A stretch of 64,000 bases of DNA from positions 23,843-87,842 of the forward strand of contig NZ_RQZH01000008.1 of assembly GCF_003932845.1 (NCBI RefSeq), in the 5' to 3' direction. The notes under the pieces were generated by a model that was given only the letters and a program-made list of their open reading frames with translations, searched no databases and had not been told where the DNA came from. Positions 47,026 to 55,617 of this stretch are shown in pieces. Made by a program: the position numbers and the translations under genes. This DNA is from Prevotella sp. OH937_COT-195. Lineage in GTDB: Bacteria; Bacteroidota; Bacteroidia; Bacteroidales; Bacteroidaceae. Within the stretch, counting starts at the first letter, position 1, and each line of letters opens with the position of its first letter.

Positions 47026-49608
47026 TCAGAACGTCATTCTCAACATAAATCTTATTCCGTGCTTATGTGCCGTAGGAAGTTCGAGGTAAGTTAGTCTTCT
47101 AACGTATTCTATGTGCAACAACTTGAATATGTTATGTATTCCGGCAACCACTTCTATGTATGGTTTGTTTTTATCCATCACCGATACGCCTTCCGGAAAA
47201 TACATCAGTCCCGCGTCTCCGGCATTTTTCGCGAGCAATGGATTATTTTTGTCGGTCAATGTTCCCCACAGACAATTTACCCCGAGAAACTCTCTCCATT
47301 TCAGTTTGTTGAGTAACGGAATACGATTAAACAACTTTCCTTTCATGTCCCAAGACATGGTCAGCGAGGCATAACGGTCATTGAGAAACTCCATATTATT
47401 AATAAGGTTGAAAGTCTCGTCCTGTACGATGTACGAAAGATTGGCCGCAGGTGCTATGAGCAGTGGGAAAGGTACTTTGTTCCATTGCACTCCTCCTTTA
47501 ATACGTAAGTCTATCTTACCCCAACTATTCAGCCAAAAGCGTTTAAAAATTGTCGCCTCGGAGAAATTATACGCATATTCTCCACCGAGGAAACCCTTCA
47601 TTCCAATGGTGTGCGCCAGCGTGAATACAGGTGCGTTAAGATTTACCGGCACCCTGCGTTGCTTGGTGTTGATAAATGTTTCGCCCGGTGCCAACTTTAT
47701 ACCAAAGGTAAGTTCGGTAGTACGAATTTTCCCATGACCGTGGAAAGTTTCCGTTTCATTCGGGTCGGGAAATTGTCGGGCAAGGTTCATCGGAGTGAAA
47801 AACAAGTTGGCAGTAGCCTCATTCTCCTCCGTCTTCAATGCGGCATTAAGTTTCAGCCCGCCTTCGAACTCATATTCAAAAGCAAGTTGCTGTCTGTTGT
47901 AGAACATCATCTTATCTACCTTGCTCCATTTGAATGCCGTAAAAACATTATCCTTGTCGGTGTTTATAAATTTATCGCTTGGTGCGCATACGTCGTATGT
48001 ACTCGAGAAAGAAAGTGTCCTCCGCGGATATTCCCTCGGCAAGTATTCCTTTTTGTTGAAACTGTATGTAAGTTCTCCCTTGTAATAATTCTTCTTGCTT
48101 TTCCACCCATGTGCATAGTATCCCGAAACAAACCAATGTTTGGACAGATTTGCCGTAGTCTGCGCACTTGCTCTTGTACGTAATCCATCTACGAAATTCT
48201 TAGTTATCATTGTGTTAATCGGTCCGATATCCACCTTGCTCGGATGTTCACTATCGCCCGTCTCAACAAAATTCTCTATCAATGCCTTTGCTCCGAATAT
48301 TATGAACTTGAAACCTTTCATGCTTTCCAGTCCTTTCACGAAATCACCCATGGAACTTTCGCTTTTTGTAAGTTCCACCGCACGGTATTGCTCCCAGAAA
48401 GCCTTGTCTCGCATCATTGCGTCGGCTTCGTGCCTCACTTTGCTTTTTCCTTTGAACAGTTTCTTCGGTATCTCATTGAATGAATAGTCGCCAAGTCGCG
48501 TTGTTCTCATAACTACGGCTTTCGAAAGGAATTTGGTAAGCGAGAGTTCCACGAACATGTCGTCAACCGATAAAACCCATTCGCCATTGGGTAGTTTGCT
48601 GTATTCCTGAACTATCTGCAAATCATCGACGAAATTTACGTCGCTCTTCTTTGGTATGGAGAGATTGCATTTCTTCACATGCAGCGTAGAATCGGCAATG
48701 ATGTAAAGTTCTCCTCGGAAACCAAAATCCTGCTGGTTGTTTGGCAGAAACTGTAAATGATAGCACAAATCATTTGCCACATAAACGGTGTCTTCTATAT
48801 AGAAACGATAGAAAGCAACTGCATTTTTTCCTATGGGAGACGTAAAAGGATGTCGCAACAATCTCACTTGGTCATCATATATATCAACATCCGTAAAAAC
48901 GTCTTTCAGTACAGTGTTCAAGATGTCTCCCGTTTCTATAAGATCGTTTATGCCGGTGGAGTTTTGTCCGATTATTATATCCCTCTCCGAGCGTGGCGAC
49001 TTTCTGTAAACCTTCTTCGTCACGGTCTCGTCAACGCTTATGGGCAGTATCAATTTTCCCGTGTAAGGACTTGGCTCCACTTGGTTGAGAAGCCATTTTT
49101 TCTTTTGGAAGAACTCACTTTCCAACTCGGCAGGCTTAAGGTCGTTGAAAGCGAGCGTTATCTTCTGATATTTATTATACTGATAAAAGTCATGATTGGC
49201 CAAGTCTGTCCGTTTCTTTGCCTCAACCACTCTTTTCATCAACTCCACCGCCGGATTGTTTTTTCGTGAATACTTTTTGCGCTTTGCCTTTACCGTGACA
49301 CCTTCCAATACATGCGCTTCCGAAGGTTCGAGCTTTATCACGAGATTACCCACCGTAGTGTTTTTTATCAGCATTTTCTTCGGTTTATATCCTACGGCAC
49401 TGAACGTCAGCGTCCACCCTGCGCACTTTGCGATGCTGAATCTGCCGCCGGCATCGCTCGACACCATAACTCTGTGTCCTTTGTATATTGCGCTTGCGTA
49501 TGGTATGCTGTCACCCGTAGACGCATCTATTATTCTGCCCGATATATTTTGTGCATGCGATACTATTGCCACAAGCATCACCAACATCAATATTAATATT
49601 TTCTTCAT
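47026..49608 (-). CDS. DUF5686/carboxypeptidase-regulatory-like outer membrane protein
   Basis: An 860-aa exported protein. A signal peptide (ILILMLVMLVAIVSHAQ) is followed by an N-terminal CarboxypepD_reg-like domain (ISGRIIDASTGDSIPYASAIYKG...GRFSIAKCAGWTLTFSAVGYKP). The long remainder, with many alternating beta strands and an aromatic C-terminus (HGIRFMLRMTF), is typical of a Bacteroidetes outer membrane barrel of the DUF5686 family. The function of this family is unknown to me. It lies 30 bases after the HAD gene, so it may be the distal gene of the head-group operon, and it runs convergent with tamB (28-base gap). Confidence 0.8.
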   Translation of the reverse strand: MKKILILMLVMLVAIVSHAQNISGRIIDASTGDSIPYASAIYKGHRVMVSSDAGGRFSIAKCAGWTLTFSAVGYKPKKMLIKNTTVGNLVIKLEPSEAHVLEGVTVKAKRKKYSRKNNPAVELMKRVVEAKKRTDLANHDFYQYNKYQKITLAFNDLKPAELESEFFQKKKWLLNQVEPSPYTGKLILPISVDETVTKKVYRKSPRSERDIIIGQNSTGINDLIETGDILNTVLKDVFTDVDIYDDQVRLLRHPFTSPIGKNAVAFYRFYIEDTVYVANDLCYHLQFLPNNQQDFGFRGELYIIADSTLHVKKCNLSIPKKSDVNFVDDLQIVQEYSKLPNGEWVLSVDDMFVELSLTKFLSKAVVMRTTRLGDYSFNEIPKKLFKGKSKVRHEADAMMRDKAFWEQYRAVELTKSESSMGDFVKGLESMKGFKFIIFGAKALIENFVETGDSEHPSKVDIGPINTMITKNFVDGLRTRASAQTTANLSKHWFVSGYYAHGWKSKKNYYKGELTYSFNKKEYLPREYPRRTLSFSSTYDVCAPSDKFINTDKDNVFTAFKWSKVDKMMFYNRQQLAFEYEFEGGLKLNAALKTEENEATANLFFTPMNLARQFPDPNETETFHGHGKIRTTELTFGIKLAPGETFINTKQRRVPVNLNAPVFTLAHTIGMKGFLGGEYAYNFSEATIFKRFWLNSWGKIDLRIKGGVQWNKVPFPLLIAPAANLSYIVQDETFNLINNMEFLNDRYASLTMSWDMKGKLFNRIPLLNKLKWREFLGVNCLWGTLTDKNNPLLAKNAGDAGLMYFPEGVSVMDKNKPYIEVVAGIHNIFKLLHIEYVRRLTYLELPTAHKHGIRFMLRMTF

Positions 49609-49638
49609 TCTTTCCCTCTTTGTTATCCTGTTTTCAAT

Positions 49639-50337
49639 TTACAATATTTCATCGAGCCTGCTGATTACCCTGTCGGGAACAGTCTCGTCATACTCTTCGT
49701 CAGTCCAGCCAAATCCCTTTATCCACACCGTTCGGCATCCCAGACTTTTGGCAGGTAAAATATCCTTGTAATAACTGTCGCCAACTACCGTAACATCTGA
49801 GGCAGGCAGCCCCAAAGCCTCTATACCGAGTGCAAAAATGCGCGTATTGGGTTTGCGAATACCAACTACGGCACTCTCAATTACCGAATTGAAGAAACTT
49901 TCCAAGCCAAACTCACGGAGTACCGTAGATATGTTTCCGTAAAAATTACTTACCAATACCATTGGGTATTCCGGCTTCAACGCCTCAAGCACCTTAGTGC
50001 TTTCCGCCACGACATTACACACTTCGTCATACAGAAATTCGAGCATCTCCGAGTGCTTTTTCACAAACATTTCTTCTGAAACATTCCAATATCCTTCCGT
50101 CATCAGGTATTCCATCTCGATGCGCAGTTTCGTGTCAAGAGTCCTACGGAACGTGAACGAAGGTTTTATTATCGGATTTCGTCCCAAAATGCGTTCTGCA
50201 TGAACGTATGCTTCGCGGAATTGCCGCTCGTTGACAGGTATTCCGCATAGCTCATAACCTTTCCACAGCACCCTTCCCCAATGGTCGCCGCGAGTGTCTA
50301 TCGTACCACCGTAATCGAATATATATCCTTTTGTCAT
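49639..50337 (-). CDS. HAD-superfamily hydrolase with altered motif I
   Basis: A 232-aa protein, start chosen at 50337, where ATGA overlaps the stop of the upstream gene. HAD motifs are motif I FDYGGTID, motif II LVSNFYGN, the motif III lysine in GIRKPN and motif IV GDSYYKDILPAK. In motif I the usual DxDGT is DYGGT, so the general-acid Asp two residues after the nucleophile is Gly; this is atypical for phosphatases. The helical cap is of the type I kind. Its operon position beside a CDP-alcohol phosphotransferase suggests it removes, or once removed, a phosphate from the phospholipid or polyol product. Confidence 0.8.
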   Translation of the reverse strand: MTKGYIFDYGGTIDTRGDHWGRVLWKGYELCGIPVNERQFREAYVHAERILGRNPIIKPSFTFRRTLDTKLRIEMEYLMTEGYWNVSEEMFVKKHSEMLEFLYDEVCNVVAESTKVLEALKPEYPMVLVSNFYGNISTVLREFGLESFFNSVIESAVVGIRKPNTRIFALGIEALGLPASDVTVVGDSYYKDILPAKSLGCRTVWIKGFGWTDEEYDETVPDRVISRLDEIL

Positions 50338-51266
50338 AGCCTTTCGGTAATATACGCACACAGAGCCTCATGACGTTTGTGCATGTAAATATACAATATG
50401 TTAAGCACGATGATTTCCACAAGCAGATAGACCCACGGACAATCAAGCAGGCATGTGGCATACAGCGTTATCGCCCTGACGTTGAACGTGAGAATGTTTG
50501 CATATTTCATCAGCGGACGACTCCCGTTGACAAACTTATCCTTAAGTTCCGCCGGCATTCTTTCCGCATCTCCGTGCTTTTGCATTAAAACATTCATCAT
50601 CTTTTGGAAGTTCGGTGTACGTTTCTCCTGACTTTTGCAGTAATTGGCATAATTGTAGTAAAACAGCCGTGCAAAAATCATGTTCTTGGGTTGTTGCTCA
50701 TAAACAGCGCGTTGTTGTTTGTAGTTGTCAAGTTCGCTGTTTTCCTTTCCTTTTATGAAAAAAAGGTGTATCTGGCGGTAGTAATCGGCAAGCGAACTTT
50801 GTGGCGAATGGCTCATTATGCCGGCAACAAAGGCGAGCAACCATATCCATATATGCCATTTCACGTCGGTTCCGGGTATGTATTGATTAAACATACGGAT
50901 ACATATTGCAGCATATATTCCGAAAAACCAGATGTCACCGGAGAAACCGTCGAGAACCCTGCCCAAAAGGGTTTTCTTACCGGTCAGCCGTGCCATCTGC
51001 CCGTCGGTACTGTCACAGAAATTGGCAAACATAAGCAGCAGCACACCGATTATATTGTGTTGCAGATCGGTATATCCGAACATCACTCCGGCACCGATGC
51101 CGAGGAATATCGACAATACGGTAATAACGTTAGGATGTATGCCCAACTTATTCCATAAAATAGCAAACACAAGTCCTATGGGGCGGGTAAAATAAACATC
51201 TATCCACTCCTCTGTATCTTTGCTCTTTAATGATGCCCGAAGCATCTCATTGAATGATTTTCCCAT
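50334..51266 (-). CDS. CDP-alcohol phosphatidyltransferase family protein
   Basis: A 310-aa membrane protein with about six hydrophobic helices. The family motif is DSTDGQMAR-x8-GRVLDGFSGD: the Asp/Gly/Ala-Arg part is canonical, but the last Asp is one residue further on than in D-x3-D, with Gly at the usual place. Such enzymes transfer a phospho-alcohol from a CDP donor to an acceptor, usually in phospholipid synthesis. Its neighbours (nucleotidyltransferase and ATP-grasp upstream, HAD downstream) suggest a polyol or inositol-like head group rather than the housekeeping serine or glycerol phosphate. The C-terminal stretch after residue 180 is a less conserved cytoplasmic/helical region. Confidence 0.85.
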   Translation of the reverse strand: MGKSFNEMLRASLKSKDTEEWIDVYFTRPIGLVFAILWNKLGIHPNVITVLSIFLGIGAGVMFGYTDLQHNIIGVLLLMFANFCDSTDGQMARLTGKKTLLGRVLDGFSGDIWFFGIYAAICIRMFNQYIPGTDVKWHIWIWLLAFVAGIMSHSPQSSLADYYRQIHLFFIKGKENSELDNYKQQRAVYEQQPKNMIFARLFYYNYANYCKSQEKRTPNFQKMMNVLMQKHGDAERMPAELKDKFVNGSRPLMKYANILTFNVRAITLYATCLLDCPWVYLLVEIIVLNILYIYMHKRHEALCAYITERL

Positions 51267-51305
51267 GAAAAAGTTGATTTTCTGTGATACCCGTCAATTC
51301 GTTTA

Positions 51306-52094
51306 TTATAAACCCGCGAGTGAAGCAATGGCTTTGGCGGCATCATGCCGGCATCGTGAAAAACTGGGCCAGTCATTAAAGTCAATTATTGCGAAAGTAC
51401 CGTCGTTACGCACTATACAATCGCCTCCATAAACTTGAAGTCCGACCATGCTCGCAAGCCTGCCGGCATTTTCCTTCAACAATGCACGGTCAAAACAATG
51501 ATGTGCCGCCGTACCGTTACGATTTTCATCTCCGAACTTGCTGTCGCCATCGTCCGTAGGATAGAAACAACGAAAAAAAGGAGTATCCGCAACGCCGTAG
51601 AACTTAATCAAATCGCCCTTGACATGGGCAGTGACAACTACGTCAGAGATTCCTCTTTCCCTAAAAACTGCGAGGATATTGTCACGTTCTGCCTTGTTTT
51701 CGGCAAAGAGCACGTCTTCTTTCTGTCGTGCAGCACCGTCCCCTCGCTTCAACCAATATCCGTAATTCCCTTCCAATGGTGCAGTGGGAATGGCGTTTTC
51801 TCGCATAATCCGCTCAACGATGGAACGTTTTGAGTTTCGCATTCCAAGACTGCTGTTTATCACTTTCCTACCTTCGTCTTCTTTTCTGTCAAGCCATTCT
51901 ATTATATGCGAACTGCGCCCCATAGAGAATATTACGTCTGCGTCGGCATCATCTTTGAGCAAATCTTCCCGTACATAAGAAACGTCTGCCCCGTATTTCA
52001 ACAACTCGTTCCCTACGGTCTCAAGGATTTTCCTGTCTTTCTCTACGCAATTCGGCGAATAAATTTCCGCCCGAAATATCATCAGCACCCTCAT
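51306..52094 (-). CDS. ATP-grasp-like protein
   Basis: A 262-aa cytoplasmic protein. The C-terminal third has the ATP-grasp metal-site pattern (GLQVYGGDCIVRNDGTFAIIDFNDWPSF, with Asp, Asp-x-Asn) and an upstream VVVTAHVKGDLIKFYGV strand pair; the N-terminal domain (MRVLMIFRAEIYSP...) is Rossmann-like. ATP-grasp enzymes form carboxylate-amine bonds or, as in inositol phosphate kinases, phosphorylate polyols. It begins one base after the nucleotidyltransferase stop (TGATATG), so the two are translationally coupled and probably act in sequence. The substrate is not determinable. Confidence 0.7.
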   Translation of the reverse strand: MRVLMIFRAEIYSPNCVEKDRKILETVGNELLKYGADVSYVREDLLKDDADADVIFSMGRSSHIIEWLDRKEDEGRKVINSSLGMRNSKRSIVERIMRENAIPTAPLEGNYGYWLKRGDGAARQKEDVLFAENKAERDNILAVFRERGISDVVVTAHVKGDLIKFYGVADTPFFRCFYPTDDGDSKFGDENRNGTAAHHCFDRALLKENAGRLASMVGLQVYGGDCIVRNDGTFAIIDFNDWPSFSRCRHDAAKAIASLAGL

Positions 52095-52095
52095 A

Positions 52096-52812
52096 TCAAC
52101 AGTTTTGTCGAAGGAATTCCACGGCTTTCCGTATATCCTCCGTATGGTCTATGTCAAGCACTTTCGTAAAAGCATGAGCCTTTATATTAAAACCTTCGGC
52201 AACAAGTGCGCGCTGGAAATTACGCATGCGGCTTACGCCTTGTTCCATGCAACGTCGTGCCACGTCTTTGGCTTTCGTTCCAAGTCCGTATATCCCGGCA
52301 CTCACATATCGGCAATCGCCACGCTCGTCGTGAAATCCCGTTATGCACATCGAGTCGTCAACAGAAACATAAAGTGGTTTCTCGTCATCTACATAACTTG
52401 TTACGGGAAAACAACCATCGGCATTACTGTTCTCGAAAAAAGATACAAACCGTGCAAACTCGCTCTCGCGGAAAACGGTATCCACCGTAGTCAATACGAA
52501 TTTCCCGTCTTGCAACAGCGTGCAGAGTTCGTTAAAACTGTGAAGACTGCTCGGAGTAGATTTAACCATATATTGCAAAGGCACACTCCGCTCTCCAAGC
52601 CCGTTTCTGCAAATATCGTCAAGATGTTGTCCGACTGTACTGTCTATGCCGTTACATATAACGGCAATCTCCTCTGCATCGTTATCCATAAAAATGCGAA
52701 GAAGTCTGTCTATGAGCCGCTCTCCGCCGACACTAACCAAAGGTTTGGGTTCTGTAACGCCTTCATTTGCAAGCCTTGCACCCTCGCCTGCCGCAATTAT
52801 AGCATATCTCAT
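52096..52812 (-). CDS. NTP-transferase (MobA-like nucleotidyltransferase)
   Basis: A 238-aa protein, start chosen at 52812, giving RYAIIAAGEGARL at the N-terminus. The nucleotide-binding loop is AAGEGARLANEGVTEPKPLVSVGGERLIDR, and TTVDTVF supplies the metal-binding Asp. This is the sugar- or polyol-phosphate nucleotidyltransferase fold; alone it cannot be assigned to CTP or UTP. Followed by ATP-grasp and CDP-alcohol phosphotransferase genes, CTP:polyol-phosphate cytidylyltransferase is the likely role, by analogy with archaeal IPCT-DIPPS, where the two domains are fused. It is the first gene of the operon. Confidence 0.75.
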   Translation of the reverse strand: MRYAIIAAGEGARLANEGVTEPKPLVSVGGERLIDRLLRIFMDNDAEEIAVICNGIDSTVGQHLDDICRNGLGERSVPLQYMVKSTPSSLHSFNELCTLLQDGKFVLTTVDTVFRESEFARFVSFFENSNADGCFPVTSYVDDEKPLYVSVDDSMCITGFHDERGDCRYVSAGIYGLGTKAKDVARRCMEQGVSRMRNFQRALVAEGFNIKAHAFTKVLDIDHTEDIRKAVEFLRQNC

Positions 52813-52846
52813 ATACCTATTGAATCCTACAATATATTTCAGATTT

Positions 52847-52855
52847 GCAAAGTTA
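52847..52855 (-). promoter_or_regulatory. promoter -7 box of the head-group operon
   Basis: On the minus strand TAACTTTGC matches the -7 consensus, 35 bases before the nucleotidyltransferase ATG. No clear -33 TTTG is seen. Confidence 0.5.
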
Positions 52856-52965
52856 TCAATAATCTGTTTAAGGATAAAACTATTTAATATATTTTTGTTT
52901 TTCGTTATTATTATTACGAGAAATAGCCCAAAATACATTCTGTTTCAACACAAATAGTGTGTACG

Positions 52966-53043
52966 AAAAAACATTTTTAAAGGGTTGATGCAGGACGCAC
53001 CAACCCGGAAAATTGATTTCGACAATCCCGAAATCGCAAATAA
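52966..53043 (-). ncRNA. candidate small RNA or operon leader
   Basis: Downstream of a near-perfect promoter (53051-53083) the minus strand holds a 7-bp hairpin (GATTTCG/CGAAATC, plus coordinates 53015-53035) and then a strong 10-bp hairpin (GGGTTGGTGC/GCATCAACCC, 52982-53006) followed by TTTAAAAATGTTTTTT. No start codon with a plausible reading frame lies between. The predicted RNA is about 78 bases. It could be an independent small RNA or an attenuated leader of the head-group operon, which starts 150 bases further on and has its own -7 box. The U tract is interrupted, which lowers confidence. Confidence 0.45.
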
Positions 53044-53050
53044 AGATGTG

Positions 53051-53083
53051 GCAAATATACAACAATTTATTTAGAAATGCAAA
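53051..53083 (-). promoter_or_regulatory. promoter of the candidate small RNA
   Basis: On the minus strand TTTG (53083-53080) and TATATTTGC (53059-53051) are separated by 20 bases, an ideal Bacteroidetes promoter. No annotated gene starts within 200 bases downstream. Confidence 0.65.
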
Positions 53084-53149
53084 ATTTTTAATGAAAAAAT
53101 TGTTATTTTTAACATTTCGACTAGTCTAAGAGTTTATCATTTTGAAACA

Positions 53150-53182
53150 TTTGTCGTTACGCGGAAATTTATGTAATTTTGC
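53150..53182 (+). promoter_or_regulatory. uvrB promoter overlapping the start codon region
   Basis: TTTG (53150-53153) and TAATTTTGC (53174-53182) are 20 bases apart. The start codon of uvrB is at 53186-53188, where transcription from this box should begin, so the mRNA would be leaderless or nearly so. Confidence 0.6.
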
Positions 53183-53185
53183 GGT

Positions 53186-55219
53186 ATGGATTTCAAACTG
53201 ACATCGCAATACGAACCTACCGGCGACCAACCGGAGGCAATAAGCCAACTGACGGCCGGACTGAAACGTGGCGACAAGGCGCAAGTGCTGCTCGGGGTTA
53301 CGGGGTCGGGCAAGACGTTTACCGTGGCAAACGTCATAGCGAACGTGCAACGCCCTACCCTCATCCTCAGTCACAACAAGACATTGGCCGCACAGTTGTA
53401 TCAGGAGATGAAAAGTTTCTTCCCCGGGAATGCGGTGGAATACTATGTCAGTTACTACGATTACTACCAGCCGGAGGCATATCTTCCACAAACCGACACT
53501 TATATAGAGAAAGACCTCGCCATAAACGAAGAAATAGACCGCCTGCGCCTGTCTGCGGTATCATCGCTGCTATCGGGCAGAAAGGATGTGGTGGTGGTGT
53601 CGTCGGTGTCGTGCATATACGGAATGGGAGGTCCCGTGGCAATGGCAAACAGCGTGATAACGATAAGGAAAGGACAGCGATTGGATCGCAACATGTTCCT
53701 AAGACAACTGGTCGATGCTCTATACCTGAGGAACGACATCGAACTGAAACGAGGCAATTTCCGTGTCAGGGGAGACACGGTTGATGTTTTCATGGCATAC
53801 AGTGACAACCTGCTGCGCGTCTCATGGTGGGACGACGAGATTGACGACATAGAAGAACTCGACTCCGTTACATATCACAGCATGGCGAAGTTTGAGGAAT
53901 ATCAGATTTATCCGGCAAACCTGTTCGTAACGTCGAAGGAACAAACCGCGTCGGCAATACGCATGATTCAGGACGACCTCATGGAACGAGTGGAGTTCTT
54001 TAACGATGTGGGCGATACGTTGAAGGCACAAAGGATAAAGGAACGGGTGGAGTATGACATGGAGATGATAAAGGAACTCGGACATTGTTCGGGCATAGAG
54101 AATTATAGTCGTTACTTCGATGGCAGACTGGCGGGAGAACGACCTTACTGCTTGTTCGATTTCTTCCCGGACGACTTTCTGCTCGTTATTGACGAGAGCC
54201 ATGTGAGCGTACCGCAAATAAGCGCGATGTACGGCGGAGACCGTGCCCGCAAAACAAACCTCGTGGAATATGGTTTTCGCCTACCGGCTGCGTTCGATAA
54301 CCGTCCGCTCAAATTCGAGGAGTTCCAAGAGATGACAAAACAAGTGATATACGTCTCCGCAACGCCTGCCGACTTCGAACTGAAAGAGGCGGGCGGAGTT
54401 GTGGTGGAACAGGTAATACGACCAACGGGACTGCTCGATCCGGAAATCGAGGTACGCCCGAGCGAGAACCAGATAGACGACCTGCTCGGCGAAATAGTGG
54501 AACGATGCGAACGAAACGAACGGATACTCGTTACAACGCTTACAAAACGAATGGCGGAAGAACTTACGGAGTATCTGCTGAACAACGGCGTGAGAGCCAA
54601 CTATATACACAGCGACATTGCCACACTCGACAGGGTAAAGATAATGACCGACCTGCGACAGGGAGCATTCGATGTTCTGGTCGGGGTAAACCTGTTGCGC
54701 GAAGGACTCGATCTGCCGGAAGTGTCGCTCGTAGCAATACTCGATGCCGACAAAGAGGGCTTTCTGCGCTCGCACCGTTCGCTTACGCAGACGGCAGGCC
54801 GTGCGGCACGAAACATAAACGGAAAAGTTATAATGTATGCCGATACCATCACGAGGAGCATGAGACAAACTATTGACGAGACACTGCGACGACGCACCAA
54901 GCAGTTGAAATATAACGAGGAACACGGAATTACACCAAAGCAGATAGTGAAAGCCGTTGACAGAAACTCGTTCGTGAAACACAGTGTGGAAGATGCAGTG
55001 AAGTCATCTAAGGAAAAGAGATACAAACCATACATAGAAAAAGATGGAATGGAGATGGTTGCCGACCCGATAATGCAGAAGATGAGCCGGAAGCAGATAG
55101 AAAAGAGCATAGCCAACACAACCGCTCTAATGAAAAAGGCTGCAAAAGAACTCGATTTCTTACAAGCCGCACAGTATCGAGACGAGATTATAAGATTGAA
55201 AGGACTGTTGAACGATTAA
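53186..55219 (+). CDS. uvrB: excinuclease ABC subunit B
   Basis: A 677-aa DNA damage-recognition helicase of nucleotide excision repair. The N-terminus has the Q-motif region and Walker A GVTGSGKT, then the beta-hairpin region (YYDYYQPEAYLPQTDTYIEKD), the DEAD-like box DESH, helicase motif VI (QTAGRAARN) and a C-terminal UVR domain (IEKSIANTTALMKKAAKELDFLQAAQYRDEI) that contacts UvrC. The length is standard. The ATG lies only four bases after a consensus -7 box, so translation probably starts on a leaderless transcript. Confidence 0.97.
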   Translation: MDFKLTSQYEPTGDQPEAISQLTAGLKRGDKAQVLLGVTGSGKTFTVANVIANVQRPTLILSHNKTLAAQLYQEMKSFFPGNAVEYYVSYYDYYQPEAYLPQTDTYIEKDLAINEEIDRLRLSAVSSLLSGRKDVVVVSSVSCIYGMGGPVAMANSVITIRKGQRLDRNMFLRQLVDALYLRNDIELKRGNFRVRGDTVDVFMAYSDNLLRVSWWDDEIDDIEELDSVTYHSMAKFEEYQIYPANLFVTSKEQTASAIRMIQDDLMERVEFFNDVGDTLKAQRIKERVEYDMEMIKELGHCSGIENYSRYFDGRLAGERPYCLFDFFPDDFLLVIDESHVSVPQISAMYGGDRARKTNLVEYGFRLPAAFDNRPLKFEEFQEMTKQVIYVSATPADFELKEAGGVVVEQVIRPTGLLDPEIEVRPSENQIDDLLGEIVERCERNERILVTTLTKRMAEELTEYLLNNGVRANYIHSDIATLDRVKIMTDLRQGAFDVLVGVNLLREGLDLPEVSLVAILDADKEGFLRSHRSLTQTAGRAARNINGKVIMYADTITRSMRQTIDETLRRRTKQLKYNEEHGITPKQIVKAVDRNSFVKHSVEDAVKSSKEKRYKPYIEKDGMEMVADPIMQKMSRKQIEKSIANTTALMKKAAKELDFLQAAQYRDEIIRLKGLLND

Positions 55220-55307
55220 CGACAACAGAAATAATATCGCACGAACTTCAAGGTATAAAAAATATGTAAAAAAACAATCGAAACGACAAATAACCGACTT
55301 TATTTGC

Positions 55308-55315
55308 TACCTTTG
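55308..55315 (+). promoter_or_regulatory. promoter -7 box of the porin unit
   Basis: TACCTTTG lies 48 bases before the ATG at 55363; no clean -33 TTTG is seen. Confidence 0.4.
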
Positions 55316-55362
55316 TCGGTAGAAAATGATTATACAGCAATAAATATTAACAATGTAACGGA

Positions 55363-55617
55363 ATGGATAATAACGAAAATATAACTAACGAGGGACAAGA
55401 ACAATTGGCAAAACGCACAATCCGTCGCACGCATCGCAAGGAAAAAGACCCTGACAGATATTTCGTGCTGCGCAACTGGCTGAACACCTTTTTCATACTG
55501 GGAGCCATAGTAGGTATGTGCATATACTTTTTCGCAGACCGAGACACAGGCACATACATAGTGCTTGGATCGATGGTGCTGAAATTTGTCGAATGTATTT
55601 TCCGCTTGATGAAATAG
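55363..55617 (+). CDS. small two-helix membrane protein
   Basis: An 84-aa protein with a basic N-terminal half (LAKRTIRRTHRKEKDPDRYF) and two predicted membrane helices (WLNTFFILGAIVGMCIYFF and GTYIVLGSMVLKFVECIF). I recall similar short proteins in Bacteroidales of unknown function. The stop codon directly abuts the ATG of the porin gene, so translation of the pair is coupled. Confidence 0.7.
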   Translation: MDNNENITNEGQEQLAKRTIRRTHRKEKDPDRYFVLRNWLNTFFILGAIVGMCIYFFADRDTGTYIVLGSMVLKFVECIFRLMK

